The notes: generated by a model not told the origin, from the sequence alone. 64,000 nt of DNA from Bacteroides mediterraneensis (GCF_016900355.1 NZ_JACJKA010000006.1:62001-126000); one strand, 5' to 3'. Counted from the stretch's first letter, positions 17,953-27,678 are shown. Made by a program: numbers and translations.

Positions 17953-19524
17953 ATGGCAAATCAGGAAATAGCAAGAAGACGAACATTTGCGATTATCGCG
18001 CATCCGGATGCCGGTAAAACCTCGTTGACGGAAAAGTTGTTGCTTTTCGGTGGGCAGATTCAGGTGGCCGGAGCCGTAAAGTCAAACAAGATTAAGAAAA
18101 CGGCCACGTCCGACTGGATGGACATCGAGAAACAGCGTGGTATCTCGGTTACTACCTCCGTGATGGAGTTTGACTACCATGACTATAAGATTAATATCCT
18201 TGATACGCCGGGTCACCAGGATTTTGCCGAAGATACGTACCGTACGCTGACGGCGGTGGACAGTGTTATCATCGTGGTGGACGGAGCAAAGGGTGTGGAA
18301 TCGCAGACCCGTAAGCTGATGGAAGTTTGTCGTATGCGTAACACGCCGGTGATTATCTTCGTGAACAAGATGGACCGGGAAGCCAAGGATCCGTTTGATT
18401 TGCTGGATGAACTGGAGGAAGAGCTGGTCATCAACGTACGCCCGCTGACATGGCCGATTGAGAGCGGTCCGCGTTTCAAGGGGGTATACAACATTTACGA
18501 GCAGAAGCTGAATCTTTTCCAGCCGTCCAAGCAGGTGGTGACGGAGAAGGTGGAAGTGGATATCCATACGGAAGACCTGGACAATCATATCGGTACGCCG
18601 CTGGCGGAGAAGTTGCGCAGCGAACTGGAACTGATTGAGGGGGTTTATCCGGAATTCAATGTAGACGATTACTTGAAAGGTGAACTGGCTCCGGTGTTCT
18701 TCGGTTCGGCTTTGAACAACTTCGGCGTGCAGGAATTGCTCGACTGCTTTGTGGAGATTGCGCCGAGTCCGCGTCCGGTACAGGCAGAGGAACGTATCGT
18801 GATGCCGGAAGAGCCCAAGTTCACGGGTTTCGTGTTCAAGATTACAGCTAATATCGACCCGAACCATCGTTCGTGTGTGGCTTTTTGTAAGGTATGTTCC
18901 GGTAAGTTTACCCGTAACACGCCGTATCTGCATGTTCGTCACAACAAGACCATGCGTTTCTCTTCACCCACGCAGTTCATGGCCCAGCGTAAGACTACGG
19001 TGGATGAGGCTTGGGCAGGCGATATCATCGGTTTGCCGGACAATGGAACCTTCAAGATTGGTGATACGTTGACTGAGGGTGAAATCCTGCATTTCAAGGG
19101 ATTGCCCAGCTTCTCACCGGAAATGTTCAAGTACATCGAGAATGCCGACCCGATGAAGACCAAGCAGTTGAACAAGGGAATCGACCAGTTGATGGACGAA
19201 GGTGTAGCTCAGTTGTTTATCAACCAGTTCAATGGTCGGAAGATTATCGGTACAGTTGGTCAGTTGCAGTTTGAAGTAATCCAGTATCGTTTGGAAAACG
19301 AATACAATGCCAAATGCCGTTGGGAACCGTTGAGCCTCTACAAGGCGTGCTGGATTGAAAGTGACGACCCGGCCGAACTGGAAGCCTTCAAGAAGCGTAA
19401 GTACCAGTATATGGCCAAAGACCGTGACGGGCGCGATGTGTTCCTGGCCGACAGCGGTTATGTGCTTCAGATGGCGCAGATGGACTTCAAACACATTAAA
19501 TTCCATTTTACCAGTGAGTTCTAA
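17953..19524 (+). CDS. prfC: Peptide chain release factor 3
   Basis: This GTPase removes RF1/RF2 from the ribosome after termination. It has 523 residues, normal for RF3. G1 is [14 protein letters not shown], the switch segment [13 protein letters not shown]3 [15 protein letters not shown]4 NKMDR. The RF3-specific C-terminal region ([17 protein letters not shown]) is complete. It is the last gene of the operon and is followed by a strong terminator. Confidence 0.97.
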   Translation: MANQEIARRRTFAIIAHPDAGKTSLTEKLLLFGGQIQVAGAVKSNKIKKTATSDWMDIEKQRGISVTTSVMEFDYHDYKINILDTPGHQDFAEDTYRTLTAVDSVIIVVDGAKGVESQTRKLMEVCRMRNTPVIIFVNKMDREAKDPFDLLDELEEELVINVRPLTWPIESGPRFKGVYNIYEQKLNLFQPSKQVVTEKVEVDIHTEDLDNHIGTPLAEKLRSELELIEGVYPEFNVDDYLKGELAPVFFGSALNNFGVQELLDCFVEIAPSPRPVQAEERIVMPEEPKFTGFVFKITANIDPNHRSCVAFCKVCSGKFTRNTPYLHVRHNKTMRFSSPTQFMAQRKTTVDEAWAGDIIGLPDNGTFKIGDTLTEGEILHFKGLPSFSPEMFKYIENADPMKTKQLNKGIDQLMDEGVAQLFINQFNGRKIIGTVGQLQFEVIQYRLENEYNAKCRWEPLSLYKACWIESDDPAELEAFKKRKYQYMAKDRDGRDVFLADSGYVLQMAQMDFKHIKFHFTSEF

Positions 19525-19547
19525 AGATAAGATTAAGACCTATTATA

Positions 19548-19575
19548 AAAGCCTCCCAAAAAGGAGGCTTTTTTT
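19548..19575 (+). terminator. Terminator after prfC
   Basis: AAAGCCTCC pairs with GGAGGCTTT across a 6-base loop, followed by Ts. The A-rich left side could also serve the converging MATE gene. Confidence 0.92.
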
Positions 19576-19615
19576 ATTAAATCGGTTTATACAGGGAATT
19601 ATCTTTTGAGGAAAT

Positions 19616-20947
19616 TTAGATTTGTTTCCTTTGCCAGCTTCCTTTTTTCAGGTAAATATAACTCAGTAGGCCGATGGCGCCTGCATATACGTGTTCGGAG
19701 AACCAGCAGACGGCTACATCCATCTTAAGAATCAGGATGATGAGGACGATAAAGACCAGGTAGCAGCTCAGGGCAATCATCTCCAGCAAGAAAGCGGCCC
19801 GGGTATCGCCGGTACCCGATACGGACTGGAAGAAAATGAATCCCGCACACTGGAAGAGGTAGCTGGAGCAGAGTACCCAAAGCGTAGGGACGGCAGCATC
19901 CACTAAGTCGGGCATATCGGTGTAGATACGGAGCACATACGTGGGCAGGCAGGCTATCAGCAGGATGACGGGCCAGACAATGCAGGTGCAGAGTCGTACG
20001 TGTTGCCGGATGGTCGGCATGACGTAGTGGGCTTCTCCGGCCCCAATCAGGTTGCTGACCAGAGCGCTGCAGGTGGAGGCAAAAGCCGTAATGGTCATGA
20101 ACGGCACGCTCGACACGTTTCGCACGATGTTGGTGATGGCCAATGAACGTTCGCCCAAGTGCTCGATGAAGATGAAGAACAGAAACCAGGTGCTGATGGA
20201 TACCGCATTTTGTATCATGGTCCATAGCGATACGCCCATGATGCGTTTCAGTTCTGCCCATTGGAAGCTCACCAGTTGGTTCAGGCCGTATTTGGCACGG
20301 TCCACTCGTCGGGTGGTGTAGATAATGAAGAAGAGCATGGACACCAGTTCTGCCAGTGAAGAGCCGATGGCCGCTCCGGCAATACCCAATGCCGGAAATC
20401 CGAATTTCCCGAATACCAGAATATAATTGAATACCACGTTCGATGTCACCATGACAATGGAGTTGAGCGTGAGGGTCTTGGTCTGGGTAGTGCCCACAAA
20501 GAAGGCCCGGAACATGATGGCCACGAACGAGAAGAAAAATCCGAATACCCGCCAGTTGATGTAGCTTACGGCGGCTTCACAGACGCGGGGAGATGATACC
20601 ACGTGCGATAAAATCCAGGGAGAGAACAGTTGGGAGAGGGTAAACATGACCAAGGCCATGGCCAGCAGGAAATAAATGCCCTGGTAGAATATGGAACCGA
20701 TCTTCCGGAAATTACCTTCTCCGTTGCGGCGGGCAATCAGAATCTGTGAACCGATGCTGAACCCGAATCCTAACATGAAGATGGCCAGGTAATATACTCC
20801 CGCAATGGCCGAGGCACCCAGTTCCACTTCGCCTACGCGTCCCATAAAAGCTGTATCGGTCATTCCGATAAGCTGTTCCATGAGCAGGCTGATCAGGATG
20901 GGGTAGGCCACCTTCCATATTTCGCGGTTGGTATATTTTGTATGCAT
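19616..20947 (-). CDS. MATE-family efflux transporter
   Basis: This is an inner-membrane Na+- or H+-coupled multidrug exporter of about 443 residues with twelve predicted helices. The N-terminal MATE block is seen as ISLLMEQLIGMTDTAFMGRVGEVELGASAIAG. The frame is open to an ATG at 21004, but a -7 box lies at 20983-20990, so that start would be upstream of the transcript. The ATG at 20947 (MHTKYTNREIWKVAYP) is preferred. It is monocistronic. The substrate is unknown. Confidence 0.9.
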   Translation of the reverse strand: MHTKYTNREIWKVAYPILISLLMEQLIGMTDTAFMGRVGEVELGASAIAGVYYLAIFMLGFGFSIGSQILIARRNGEGNFRKIGSIFYQGIYFLLAMALVMFTLSQLFSPWILSHVVSSPRVCEAAVSYINWRVFGFFFSFVAIMFRAFFVGTTQTKTLTLNSIVMVTSNVVFNYILVFGKFGFPALGIAGAAIGSSLAELVSMLFFIIYTTRRVDRAKYGLNQLVSFQWAELKRIMGVSLWTMIQNAVSISTWFLFFIFIEHLGERSLAITNIVRNVSSVPFMTITAFASTCSALVSNLIGAGEAHYVMPTIRQHVRLCTCIVWPVILLIACLPTYVLRIYTDMPDLVDAAVPTLWVLCSSYLFQCAGFIFFQSVSGTGDTRAAFLLEMIALSCYLVFIVLIILILKMDVAVCWFSEHVYAGAIGLLSYIYLKKGSWQRKQI

Positions 20948-20982
20948 AAAAACGAGTATTGGATAATCAGAGGAATGCGGTG

Positions 20983-20990
20983 CAAAGATA
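20983..20990 (-). promoter_or_regulatory. -7 box of the MATE gene promoter
   Basis: TATCTTTG on the minus strand fits TAnnTTTG and yields a leader of about 31 bases to the ATG at 20947. Confidence 0.6.
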
Positions 20991-21004
20991 CGACAATTCT
21001 GCAC

Positions 21005-21040
21005 AAAAAAAGACCATCCTTTTGCAAGGACAGTCTTTTG
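21005..21040 (-). terminator. Terminator of rpsP
   Basis: On the minus strand, AAAGAC-tg-TCCTT pairs with AAGGA-tg-GTCTTT and is followed by a T-run. It lies just after the rpsP stop. Confidence 0.85.
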
Positions 21041-21063
21041 TTTGTCTTTTTCTGAAAGAAGAA

Positions 21064-21615
21064 TTATGCTTCAGCAGGAGCTTCAGTAGCAGCTTCTTCA
21101 GCAGGAGCAGCTTCTGCGTTGGCAGCAGCTTCAGCCTCAGCTTTTGCAGCAGTTTCAGCAGCTTTCTTTTCAGCTACCTTCTTAGCGATTTCTTCGTTTA
21201 CTTTCTTTTCAGCTTCCAGACGTGCTTTAGCTTCAGCTTTCTTAGCTTCTTCTTCTTTAGCTTTCAAAGCAGCCAGACCTGACTGTTTGTTTTCTTTCCA
21301 AGCGTTGAATTTAGCTTCAGCCTGTGCTTCATCGAATGCGCCTTTAGCTACACCGCCCAGCAGGTGTTTCTTCATGTATACACCTTCACGAGACAGGATG
21401 TTGCGTACTGTGTCAGTAGGCTGTGCACCTACCAATACCCAGTGTAATGCACGTTCAAAATTCAAATCTACTGTGGCAGGATTGGTGTTCGGATTGTAAG
21501 TACCAATTTTTTCAGTAAATCTACCATCACGTGGTGCTCTTGCGTCTGCAATAACAATTGAATAGAACGCATATCCTTTGCGTCCGTTTCTTTGCAATCT
21601 GATTTTAGTTGCCAT
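21064..21615 (-). CDS. rpsP: 30S ribosomal protein S16 with long Ala/Glu/Lys tail
   Basis: This is a small-subunit assembly protein bound to 16S rRNA. The first 85 or so residues are ordinary S16 ([26 protein letters not shown], then [11 protein letters not shown]). A linker then leads into about 75 residues of alternating Ala, Glu and Lys (from about 117), predicted as a charged helix, closing with an Ala/Glu/Pro-rich end. Most bacterial S16 proteins are 80-100 residues long, so at 183 this is about double. Extended S16 occurs in Bacteroidetes. The gene has its own promoter and terminator. Confidence 0.96.
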   Translation of the reverse strand: MATKIRLQRNGRKGYAFYSIVIADARAPRDGRFTEKIGTYNPNTNPATVDLNFERALHWVLVGAQPTDTVRNILSREGVYMKKHLLGGVAKGAFDEAQAEAKFNAWKENKQSGLAALKAKEEEAKKAEAKARLEAEKKVNEEIAKKVAEKKAAETAAKAEAEAAANAEAAPAEEAATEAPAEA

Positions 21616-21679
21616 TTTTCTTAATTAGTTTTTTAATGTAAATGATTTGAATTATGCTAATAACCCGTATTAGCGGGTG

Positions 21680-21710
21680 CAAAGGTACAACTTTTCTTTT
21701 GTTCTACAAA
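21680..21710 (-). promoter_or_regulatory. rpsP: Promoter of rpsP
   Basis: On the minus strand a TTTG -33 box (21710-21707) lies 19 bp before TACCTTTG (21687-21680). It is the best-formed promoter in the window. The leader holds the short hairpin CCCGTATTAGCGGG (21664-21677). Confidence 0.75.
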
Positions 21711-21722
21711 GAGTTGCGCCAA

Positions 21723-22562
21723 TTATTTATTGATTTCGCGCAGCCATTTTTCAAGTTCGCCTGTCCATTGGCGTTTGTAGGGGAAACTGTCGTTGTATCC
21801 CCAGCCGTGTCCTCCTACCGGATAGATGTGCAGGCTGGCAGAGACCTTCTGTTTGACGAGGGCGGTATAGTAGTTTACGCTGTTGGCTACAGGCACTACC
21901 GTGTCGTCGCTGCTATGCAGGATGAAAGCCGGTGGGGTTTGTGGAGTAACCTGTAGTTCGTTGGAATATTTCTGTTCCAATTCCTTCGATGGATTCTTGC
22001 CTAACAAATCATCATGAGAGCCCATGTGTGTATAGCTCGGGTCCATGGTGATGACCGGGTAGAAAAGAATCTGGAAATCCGGGCGGGTTTCCGCATCGGT
22101 GAAATGAGTGGCAGCCGTACTGGCCAGATGTCCTCCTGCCGACGACCCCATGATGCCTAACTTCTTCACGTTCCATTCTGTGGCGTGCTGCCGCATAATG
22201 CGTAGGGCTTGCTGGGCGTCGCTCAGCGGTACTTCATGATGTCCGTTGGGCATGCGGTAGCGGAGTACGGCGTAGGTGATGCCTTGGCTGTTGAACCAGG
22301 CGGCCATATCGTGCCCTTCGTGTCCCATGGCCAACGTCCAGTATCCTCCTCCGGGACAGGTCATGATGGCCATTCCGTTACTTTTTTCTGCCGGATAGAC
22401 GGTCAGTACGGGTTCTTCCACGTAAAGCGGTCCATCTTTTACCTGTTGGGTCATTTCATTGGTGTTCGGGGCACCTTCGGGCCATATCTTGATTTCAATG
22501 CCTTTTTGGGCAAAGAGGTGGCTGGATACCAGCAGCCACCCCATAAGCAGTAGTTTTTTCAT
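21723..22562 (-). CDS. Secreted alpha/beta-hydrolase (esterase-like)
   Basis: This is an exported hydrolase of 279 residues. The signal peptide is MKKLLLMGWLLVSSHLFAQ. The oxyanion block is CPGGGYWTLAMGHEG, the nucleophile elbow GSSAGG (Ser about 143), the Asp region SSDDTVVPV and the His in GGHGWG near 258: a complete triad. It belongs with the acetyl-xylan-esterase/BD-FAE-like group of Bacteroidetes esterases, substrate not determined. It begins 19 bases after the OPT transporter stop, so the two are one operon; a link between ester cleavage and oligopeptide uptake is speculative. Confidence 0.88.
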   Translation of the reverse strand: MKKLLLMGWLLVSSHLFAQKGIEIKIWPEGAPNTNEMTQQVKDGPLYVEEPVLTVYPAEKSNGMAIMTCPGGGYWTLAMGHEGHDMAAWFNSQGITYAVLRYRMPNGHHEVPLSDAQQALRIMRQHATEWNVKKLGIMGSSAGGHLASTAATHFTDAETRPDFQILFYPVITMDPSYTHMGSHDDLLGKNPSKELEQKYSNELQVTPQTPPAFILHSSDDTVVPVANSVNYYTALVKQKVSASLHIYPVGGHGWGYNDSFPYKRQWTGELEKWLREINK

Positions 22563-22581
22563 GTGTCGTATGAGTCAGAGG

Positions 22582-24570
22582 TTATTTTTTCAGTTTCATG
22601 CTGGCCTTTACCAGGTAGGCAATCAGCAACAGGTACACAATCAGTGATACCAGTTCACTCATCGGATTGCTCAGCCATTCTTCGTGGATGAGGTTGATGT
22701 TGCAATAGCGCATGATGGCACTTACCACGCCCATCAGGGCACCTCCGGCAATGAATCCGGAAGCCAGCAGCGTACCTTTTTCACCCCGTGCCGTGTTGAC
22801 GGCTTCGTCCTTGCTGCGGGAAGTCACGTACCAATTGATGGCCCCACCCACCAGCAACGGGAGGTTCAGTTCCAAGGGGATGAACATACCCAGCGCGAAG
22901 GCCAGGGCAGGCACCTTGCAGAAGGTCAGTACCAATGCCAGTGCGGCGCCGATGCCGTAGAGCAGCCACGGAGCGCCCACTCCGTTCATTAGTGGGTCGA
23001 TGACAGCTGCCATAGCGTTTGCCTGCGGGGCAGCCAGTTGTCCGCTGGTGAATCCATACGAATCGTTCAGTACCATAATGACGCCGCCTACGGTAGCCGC
23101 AGATACCAGGGTACCGAGGAACTTCCAGCTTTCCTGCTTCTTGGGTGTGCTACCCAGCCAGTAACCTATTTTCAAGTCGGTGATGAAACCGCCAGCCATG
23201 GACAGTGCGGTGCAGACCACGCCACCCATCACCAGGGAAGCGACCATACCCGTAGCCCCTTTCAATCCTACAGCTACCATAATGACGGAAGCTAAAATCA
23301 AAGTCATCAGGGTCATGCCTGATACCGGGTTCGTACCGACGATGGCGATGGCATTGGCCGCCACGGTGGTGAAGAGGAAGGAGATTCCCGCTACCAGCAG
23401 GATGGCTACGATGGTATGCAGGAGGTTACCTTGCATCACGTCGAAATAGAAGAAGAGTACCACGAGCAGCAGGGTGAACAAAGAACCGAAAGCGATGATT
23501 TTCATGGACAGGTCTTTCTGTGTGCGTTCCACGCTTTCTTCGGTTTTCTTTCCTTTCATCTCATTGGCAGCCAGGCTGACCGCACTCTTGATGATGCCCC
23601 ATGAACGTACGATACCGATGATACCTGCCATGGCGATGCCTCCGATACCGATGCTCTTGGCATATTCCTTGAAGATAAGTTCGGGCGACATGTCTTTCAC
23701 GGCCATGGTGATGTCCGGGTTCCAGGCATTCAGTACCTGGTCGCCCCAGAACAGGGAGATACCCGGCACGATGACCCACCATACCACCAGCGAACCGGCA
23801 CAGATGATGGCCGCATATTTCAGTCCGACGATATAACCGAGTCCCAATACGGCAGCTCCCGTATTGATTTTGAATACCAGTTTGAACTTGTCGGCGATGG
23901 TTTCGCCCCATCCACAGATACGGCTTGTAAAGTTCTCGTTCCACCAGCCGAAGGTACCCACGATGAAGTCGTAAATACCGCCCACCAGTCCGGCGATGAG
24001 CAACGGTTTGGCCTGGTCGCCTCCTTTTTCACCCGATACGAGTACTTGGGTACTGGCGGTCGCTTCCGGGAAGGGATATTCGCCGTGTTTGTCTTTCACG
24101 AAATATTTACGGAAGGGAATCAGGAACAGAATGCCCAGCACGCCGCCCAGCAGGGAGCTGATGAACATCTGCATGAAGTTGACCGTCATTTCCGGATATT
24201 TTTCCTGTAGGATGTAGAGGGCAGGCAGGGTAAAGATGGCCCCTGCCACGATGACGCCCGAGCAAGCACCGATGGACTGGATCATGACGTTTTCACCCAG
24301 TGCGCCTTTGCGTTTGGTAGCACTGGAGATACCCACGGCGATGATGGCGATAGGGATGGCGGCTTCAAACACCTGTCCCACTTTCAGGCCCAGGTAAGCG
24401 GCGGCAGCCGAGAAGATGACGGCCATGACGAGTCCCCATGTCACAGACCAGAGGTTTACTTCAGGATACGTTTTCCCGGGCGACATGAGCGGTTCATACT
24501 TTTCCCCGGGTTTGAGCGGACGGAACGCGTTTTCGGGCAATCCCGTCGGTTTTTCTTGTGTCTCTTTCAT
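22582..24570 (-). CDS. OPT-family oligopeptide transporter
   Basis: This is an inner-membrane secondary transporter of the OPT superfamily (662 residues, about 14-16 hydrophobic helices). The N-terminal block SVTWGLVMAVIFSAAAAYLGLKVGQVFEAAIP and the segment KHGEYPFPEATASTQVLVSGEKGG are family hallmarks; the latter is close to the NPGPF-type motif region of the oligopeptide (PT) branch. Substrates of bacterial members are mostly unproven; peptides are the usual assignment. A promoter lies 45 bases upstream and palindrome array A lies just beyond that promoter. Confidence 0.92.
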   Translation of the reverse strand: MKETQEKPTGLPENAFRPLKPGEKYEPLMSPGKTYPEVNLWSVTWGLVMAVIFSAAAAYLGLKVGQVFEAAIPIAIIAVGISSATKRKGALGENVMIQSIGACSGVIVAGAIFTLPALYILQEKYPEMTVNFMQMFISSLLGGVLGILFLIPFRKYFVKDKHGEYPFPEATASTQVLVSGEKGGDQAKPLLIAGLVGGIYDFIVGTFGWWNENFTSRICGWGETIADKFKLVFKINTGAAVLGLGYIVGLKYAAIICAGSLVVWWVIVPGISLFWGDQVLNAWNPDITMAVKDMSPELIFKEYAKSIGIGGIAMAGIIGIVRSWGIIKSAVSLAANEMKGKKTEESVERTQKDLSMKIIAFGSLFTLLLVVLFFYFDVMQGNLLHTIVAILLVAGISFLFTTVAANAIAIVGTNPVSGMTLMTLILASVIMVAVGLKGATGMVASLVMGGVVCTALSMAGGFITDLKIGYWLGSTPKKQESWKFLGTLVSAATVGGVIMVLNDSYGFTSGQLAAPQANAMAAVIDPLMNGVGAPWLLYGIGAALALVLTFCKVPALAFALGMFIPLELNLPLLVGGAINWYVTSRSKDEAVNTARGEKGTLLASGFIAGGALMGVVSAIMRYCNINLIHEEWLSNPMSELVSLIVYLLLIAYLVKASMKLKK

Positions 24571-24614
24571 GAATAATATTGCATTATGATTTGATTAATA
24601 TTCTTTTGAGTGTC

Positions 24615-24648
24615 CAAAAGTAGTAAAAATCATTCATATTCATGCAAA
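24615..24648 (-). promoter_or_regulatory. Promoter of the OPT-hydrolase operon
   Basis: On the minus strand TTTG (24648-24645) precedes TACTTTTG (24622-24615) by 22 bp. Array A begins 27 bp upstream of the -33 box. Confidence 0.55.
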
Positions 24649-24674
24649 AGGCACCTTATTTTTGCGCGTTGGAA

Positions 24675-24804
24675 AAACGCAAGTGCGTTTCAGATAAAAC
24701 GCCTTTACGTTTCAACTTAAACGCAAGTGCGTTTGAAGTAAAACGTCCTTGCGTTTGGATCAAAACGCTTTGGCGTTTGAAACGAAACACAAGGACGTTT
24801 TTTT
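24675..24804. repeat. Palindrome array A (six units, exact 22-bp period)
   Basis: Six 16-bp units of pattern AAACGY-N4-RCGTTT start at 24675, 24697, 24719, 24741, 24763 and 24785. The spacers are always 6 bp (cagata, caactt, gaagta, ggatca, gaaacg). Units 1 and 3 are identical (AAACGCAAGTGCGTTT). The last unit runs into TTTT. The array lies between the DUF1573 terminator and the OPT promoter. Units and some spacers recur in array B at 52451. Confidence 0.95.
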
Positions 24805-24821
24805 GAACGGCTTTTGGGGCA

Positions 24822-24863
24822 TAAAAAAACAGGAGAAACATCCTGAAATGTATCTCCTGTTTC
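24822..24863 (-). terminator. Terminator of the DUF1573 gene
   Basis: On the minus strand AACAGGAGATACATTT and the matching TGTTTCTCCTGTT form a stem followed by a run of seven Ts. Confidence 0.88.
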
Positions 24864-24885
24864 GATATTAAAAGTGATGGTTTTC

Positions 24886-25290
24886 TTATTTGTTTGCATC
24901 AGCCGATGCCGGAGTCATGTCTCCTTCCACTACCAAGCGGGTGATTTCGTTCTTGGAGTTAGTACGCAGGGTGATGGTCTTGCGGAAATGTCCCGGAAAT
25001 TTTCCGGCTCCGTTGTAAGTCACTGTCACTTCGCCGCTTTCACCCGGTTTGATGGGTTCTTTCGGGTACTGTGGTACGGTGCATCCACAGGAAGCGATGG
25101 CCTGATGAATCACCAGCGGTCCGTCACCTGTATTGGTGAATTTGAATTTGCAAGTCACCTTCGGGCTGTTTTCAGAGAAAGAGCCAAAATTGTATGAAGT
25201 CTTTTCAAACGTAATCTGTGCCGTTCCCTGTGCGATGACGAACAGGATGTTCAGTACGCACAACAAAGTAGTAAATAAAATCTTTTTCAT
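24886..25290 (-). CDS. Secreted DUF1573 protein
   Basis: This 134-residue exported protein has a signal peptide ending near VIAQGTAQ and one DUF1573 domain, an immunoglobulin-like fold (ITFEKTSYNFGSFSENSP, FKFTNTGDGPLVIHQAIASCGCTVPQYPKEPIKPGESG). The CGCT pair is conserved in the family and its role is unknown. The DUF is abundant in Bacteroidetes envelopes. The gene stands alone, with its own -7 box and terminator. Confidence 0.88.
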   Translation of the reverse strand: MKKILFTTLLCVLNILFVIAQGTAQITFEKTSYNFGSFSENSPKVTCKFKFTNTGDGPLVIHQAIASCGCTVPQYPKEPIKPGESGEVTVTYNGAGKFPGHFRKTITLRTNSKNEITRLVVEGDMTPASADANK

Positions 25291-25326
25291 TTTCTTTTGT
25301 TTTAATCCTTACTCTTGACAACTTCG

Positions 25327-25334
25327 CAAAGATA
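25327..25334 (-). promoter_or_regulatory. -7 box of the DUF1573 gene promoter
   Basis: TATCTTTG on the minus strand fits TAnnTTTG, about 31 bases before the start codon after allowing for the transcription start. Confidence 0.6.
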
Positions 25335-25392
25335 GTGTTTTTATGCTAAAAGAGTGTGTCCGTGCAGTTTTATTAACATACTTGAAGTGTTG

Positions 25393-27603
25393 TTATCGGT
25401 TTACCTGCTTCACTCCTTTCACGGTTTTTATCTTCTTGATCAGCGATTCCAGCTTGGTATTGTCGTCTACCGTCACGGTCAGCATGCCGGAAAACAGTCC
25501 GTCGTGTGAGTCAATGCTGATAGACCGTAGCAGGATGTTGTTTTCCTTATTGATGATGGACGTGATGTTGGTCACGATACCGATATCGTCATGTCCGATG
25601 ATACGGAGGGTAATGGGGTATTGCTTGCCCTGACTCTTTCCGGCCCAGCGTGCCTTGACGATACGGTAAGGGAAGCGGGAGCGCATTTCTTTGGCATTCG
25701 GACAGTCGCAACGGTGAATCTTGATACCTCCGTTGATGCTTACAAAGCCGAACACTTCGTCGCCGTAAATCGGGTTGCAGCATTTGGCCAGAGTGAAATC
25801 CAGTCCCTTCAGGTTCTGGTCGATGACCAGTACGTCGTCCTTGTAGTCCTTAGCATCGGTCGGTTGCTGGATGTTGAACGATTCCGCACTGCGGTAGCTG
25901 ATTTCTTCGCGTTGCTCGGTCTCCTTCTTCTGCATGTCGAGGTACTTGTCGATAATGTCGTTTACATCAATCGACTCGTCGGCAATGCTCTGGTAGAAAT
26001 CGGTCACGGTCTTGAAGCCCAGTTTTCGGATGAGGCGCATCAGGATGGCTTCGTCGTATTCCATTTTCCGGTTCTTGAACTTCCGTTCCAGAGTTTCCTT
26101 GGCAAACTGGGTCTGTCGGGCTGCAATTTCTTTCAGTGCCTGACGTATCTTGTTGCGGGCTTTCGCCGTGGTGACGAAGGTCAGCCAGTCGCGTTTCGGC
26201 GTCTGGGTATTCGAGGTCATGATTTCCACCTGGTCGCCGCTGTTCAACTTCTGACGGAGCTGTACGTTTTTGCCGTTCACGCGGGCACCCGTACACCGGC
26301 ATCCTAAGTTAGAGTGGATGGAGAAGGCAAAGTCGAGCACGGTGGCTCCCTGCGGCAGCTTGTACAAATCGCCTTTGGGAGTGAAGACGAATACCTCGTC
26401 TTTGTATAAGTCCAGCTTGAACTGATCCATGGCATCCAGGTCGTTGTCGGAGTTTTCCAAGGTTTCCCGGATGGAGTTCAGCCATTCGTCCAGACCGCTT
26501 TCTCCCTTGATGCCTTTGTATCGCCAGTGAGCGGCAAGACCTTTTTCGGCAATCTCATCCATACGTTCCGTACGAATCTGTACTTCTACCCATTTTCCTT
26601 CCGGTCCCATGACGGTGATGTGCAAAGACTCGTATCCGTTGCTCTTCGGCACGGAAAGCCAGTCGCGCAGACGTTTGGGGTTAGGCAGGTACATATCGGT
26701 CACGATGGAGTAGGCCTGCCAGCATTCCTGTTTCTCCTTGTCAAGTGGAGAATCGAGGATGATACGGATGGCAAACAGGTCGTACACACCTTCGAAGGGG
26801 CATCCCTGCTTCTTCATCTTCTGGTAGATGGAGTGGATAGACTTGGTACGTCCCTTCATATGGAACTTGAGTCCGGCCTCTTCCAGTTTTTTCTTGATCG
26901 GTTCGATGAATGCGTCAATGTAGCGGTCGCGCGCCTGTTTGGTAGCATTCAGCTTTTCCTTTATATAATAGTACACGTCGTGCTGCGTGTATTTCAGTGA
27001 CAAATCTTCCAGTTCCGATTTCAGCTTGTACAATCCCAGTTTGTGTGCCAGCGGGGCATACAGATAAGCCGCTTCATTGGCCACTTCCAGTCGGGCTTCT
27101 TCGTTGGGGCTGTCCTTAATCTGTCGCATCAGGTTCACACGGTCGGCAATGATGATCAGAATCACCCGCATGTCTTCAGCAAACGACAGAAGCAGGTTGC
27201 GGAAGTTTTCCGATTCGATGATGGGGCTCTTGGAATAGAGTTCGTTGATTTTTACAAGCCCTCGGATAATGCCGGCCACGTCTTCTCCGTATTCCTCTTT
27301 GACAGACTCCAGGCTGCACAAGTTGTATTTCACAGACTCATGAAGCATGATGCCCAGAATCGAAGCTCGGCGCATACCGATTTCTTCAGCCACAATAACG
27401 GCTGTCTGCATGTCTTTGATGATGGGGTTCATCTGGAAGACATTCCGAGGAATGGTTCCTTCCGACATGGCTTTTATGAGATGATTTTTTAGTTTGCGGC
27501 AGTCATCTTTTTGTAACGTGTCTTTTGACAGCAATAACAATCTTTTGTAAAGCTGTATCAGTTGTTTGTGCTCTTCCGGCGTGAAAAATTCATTGTTCTC
27601 CAT
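25393..27603 (-). CDS. RelA/SpoT-family (p)ppGpp synthetase with degenerate hydrolase domain
   Basis: This is a long RSH enzyme of 736 residues that makes the stringent-response alarmone. The domains in order are: a pseudo-HD region (about 20-170), synthetase (about 235-345, with GRTKSIHSIYQKM at 251 and VYDLFAIRI at 273, then SNGYESLH), TGS (about 395-455, VFVFTPKGDLYKLPQGATVLDFAF) and a C-terminal ACT (YPITLRIIGHDDIGIVTNI). In the HD region the usual HDVVED reads HESVKY (H88, E89) and the ADRLHNMR block reads ADRVNLMR, so the metal-binding and catalytic residues for (p)ppGpp hydrolysis are lost. I predict a synthetase-only enzyme. No neighbour explains its control. Confidence 0.93.
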   Translation of the reverse strand: MENNEFFTPEEHKQLIQLYKRLLLLSKDTLQKDDCRKLKNHLIKAMSEGTIPRNVFQMNPIIKDMQTAVIVAEEIGMRRASILGIMLHESVKYNLCSLESVKEEYGEDVAGIIRGLVKINELYSKSPIIESENFRNLLLSFAEDMRVILIIIADRVNLMRQIKDSPNEEARLEVANEAAYLYAPLAHKLGLYKLKSELEDLSLKYTQHDVYYYIKEKLNATKQARDRYIDAFIEPIKKKLEEAGLKFHMKGRTKSIHSIYQKMKKQGCPFEGVYDLFAIRIILDSPLDKEKQECWQAYSIVTDMYLPNPKRLRDWLSVPKSNGYESLHITVMGPEGKWVEVQIRTERMDEIAEKGLAAHWRYKGIKGESGLDEWLNSIRETLENSDNDLDAMDQFKLDLYKDEVFVFTPKGDLYKLPQGATVLDFAFSIHSNLGCRCTGARVNGKNVQLRQKLNSGDQVEIMTSNTQTPKRDWLTFVTTAKARNKIRQALKEIAARQTQFAKETLERKFKNRKMEYDEAILMRLIRKLGFKTVTDFYQSIADESIDVNDIIDKYLDMQKKETEQREEISYRSAESFNIQQPTDAKDYKDDVLVIDQNLKGLDFTLAKCCNPIYGDEVFGFVSINGGIKIHRCDCPNAKEMRSRFPYRIVKARWAGKSQGKQYPITLRIIGHDDIGIVTNITSIINKENNILLRSISIDSHDGLFSGMLTVTVDDNTKLESLIKKIKTVKGVKQVNR

Positions 27604-27678
27604 AATGCCTCGTTTTGTTGTTTGTGGGTAAAGTTACTTTTTTTTCATAGATATGGTACATTCTTACCGTATTTTTTC

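Noticed and set aside
24675-24804. CRISPR array
   Set aside because: Repeated units with regular spacing looked CRISPR-like, but spacers are only 6 bp, units are palindromic and variable, and no cas gene is near. The same holds for the other four arrays.
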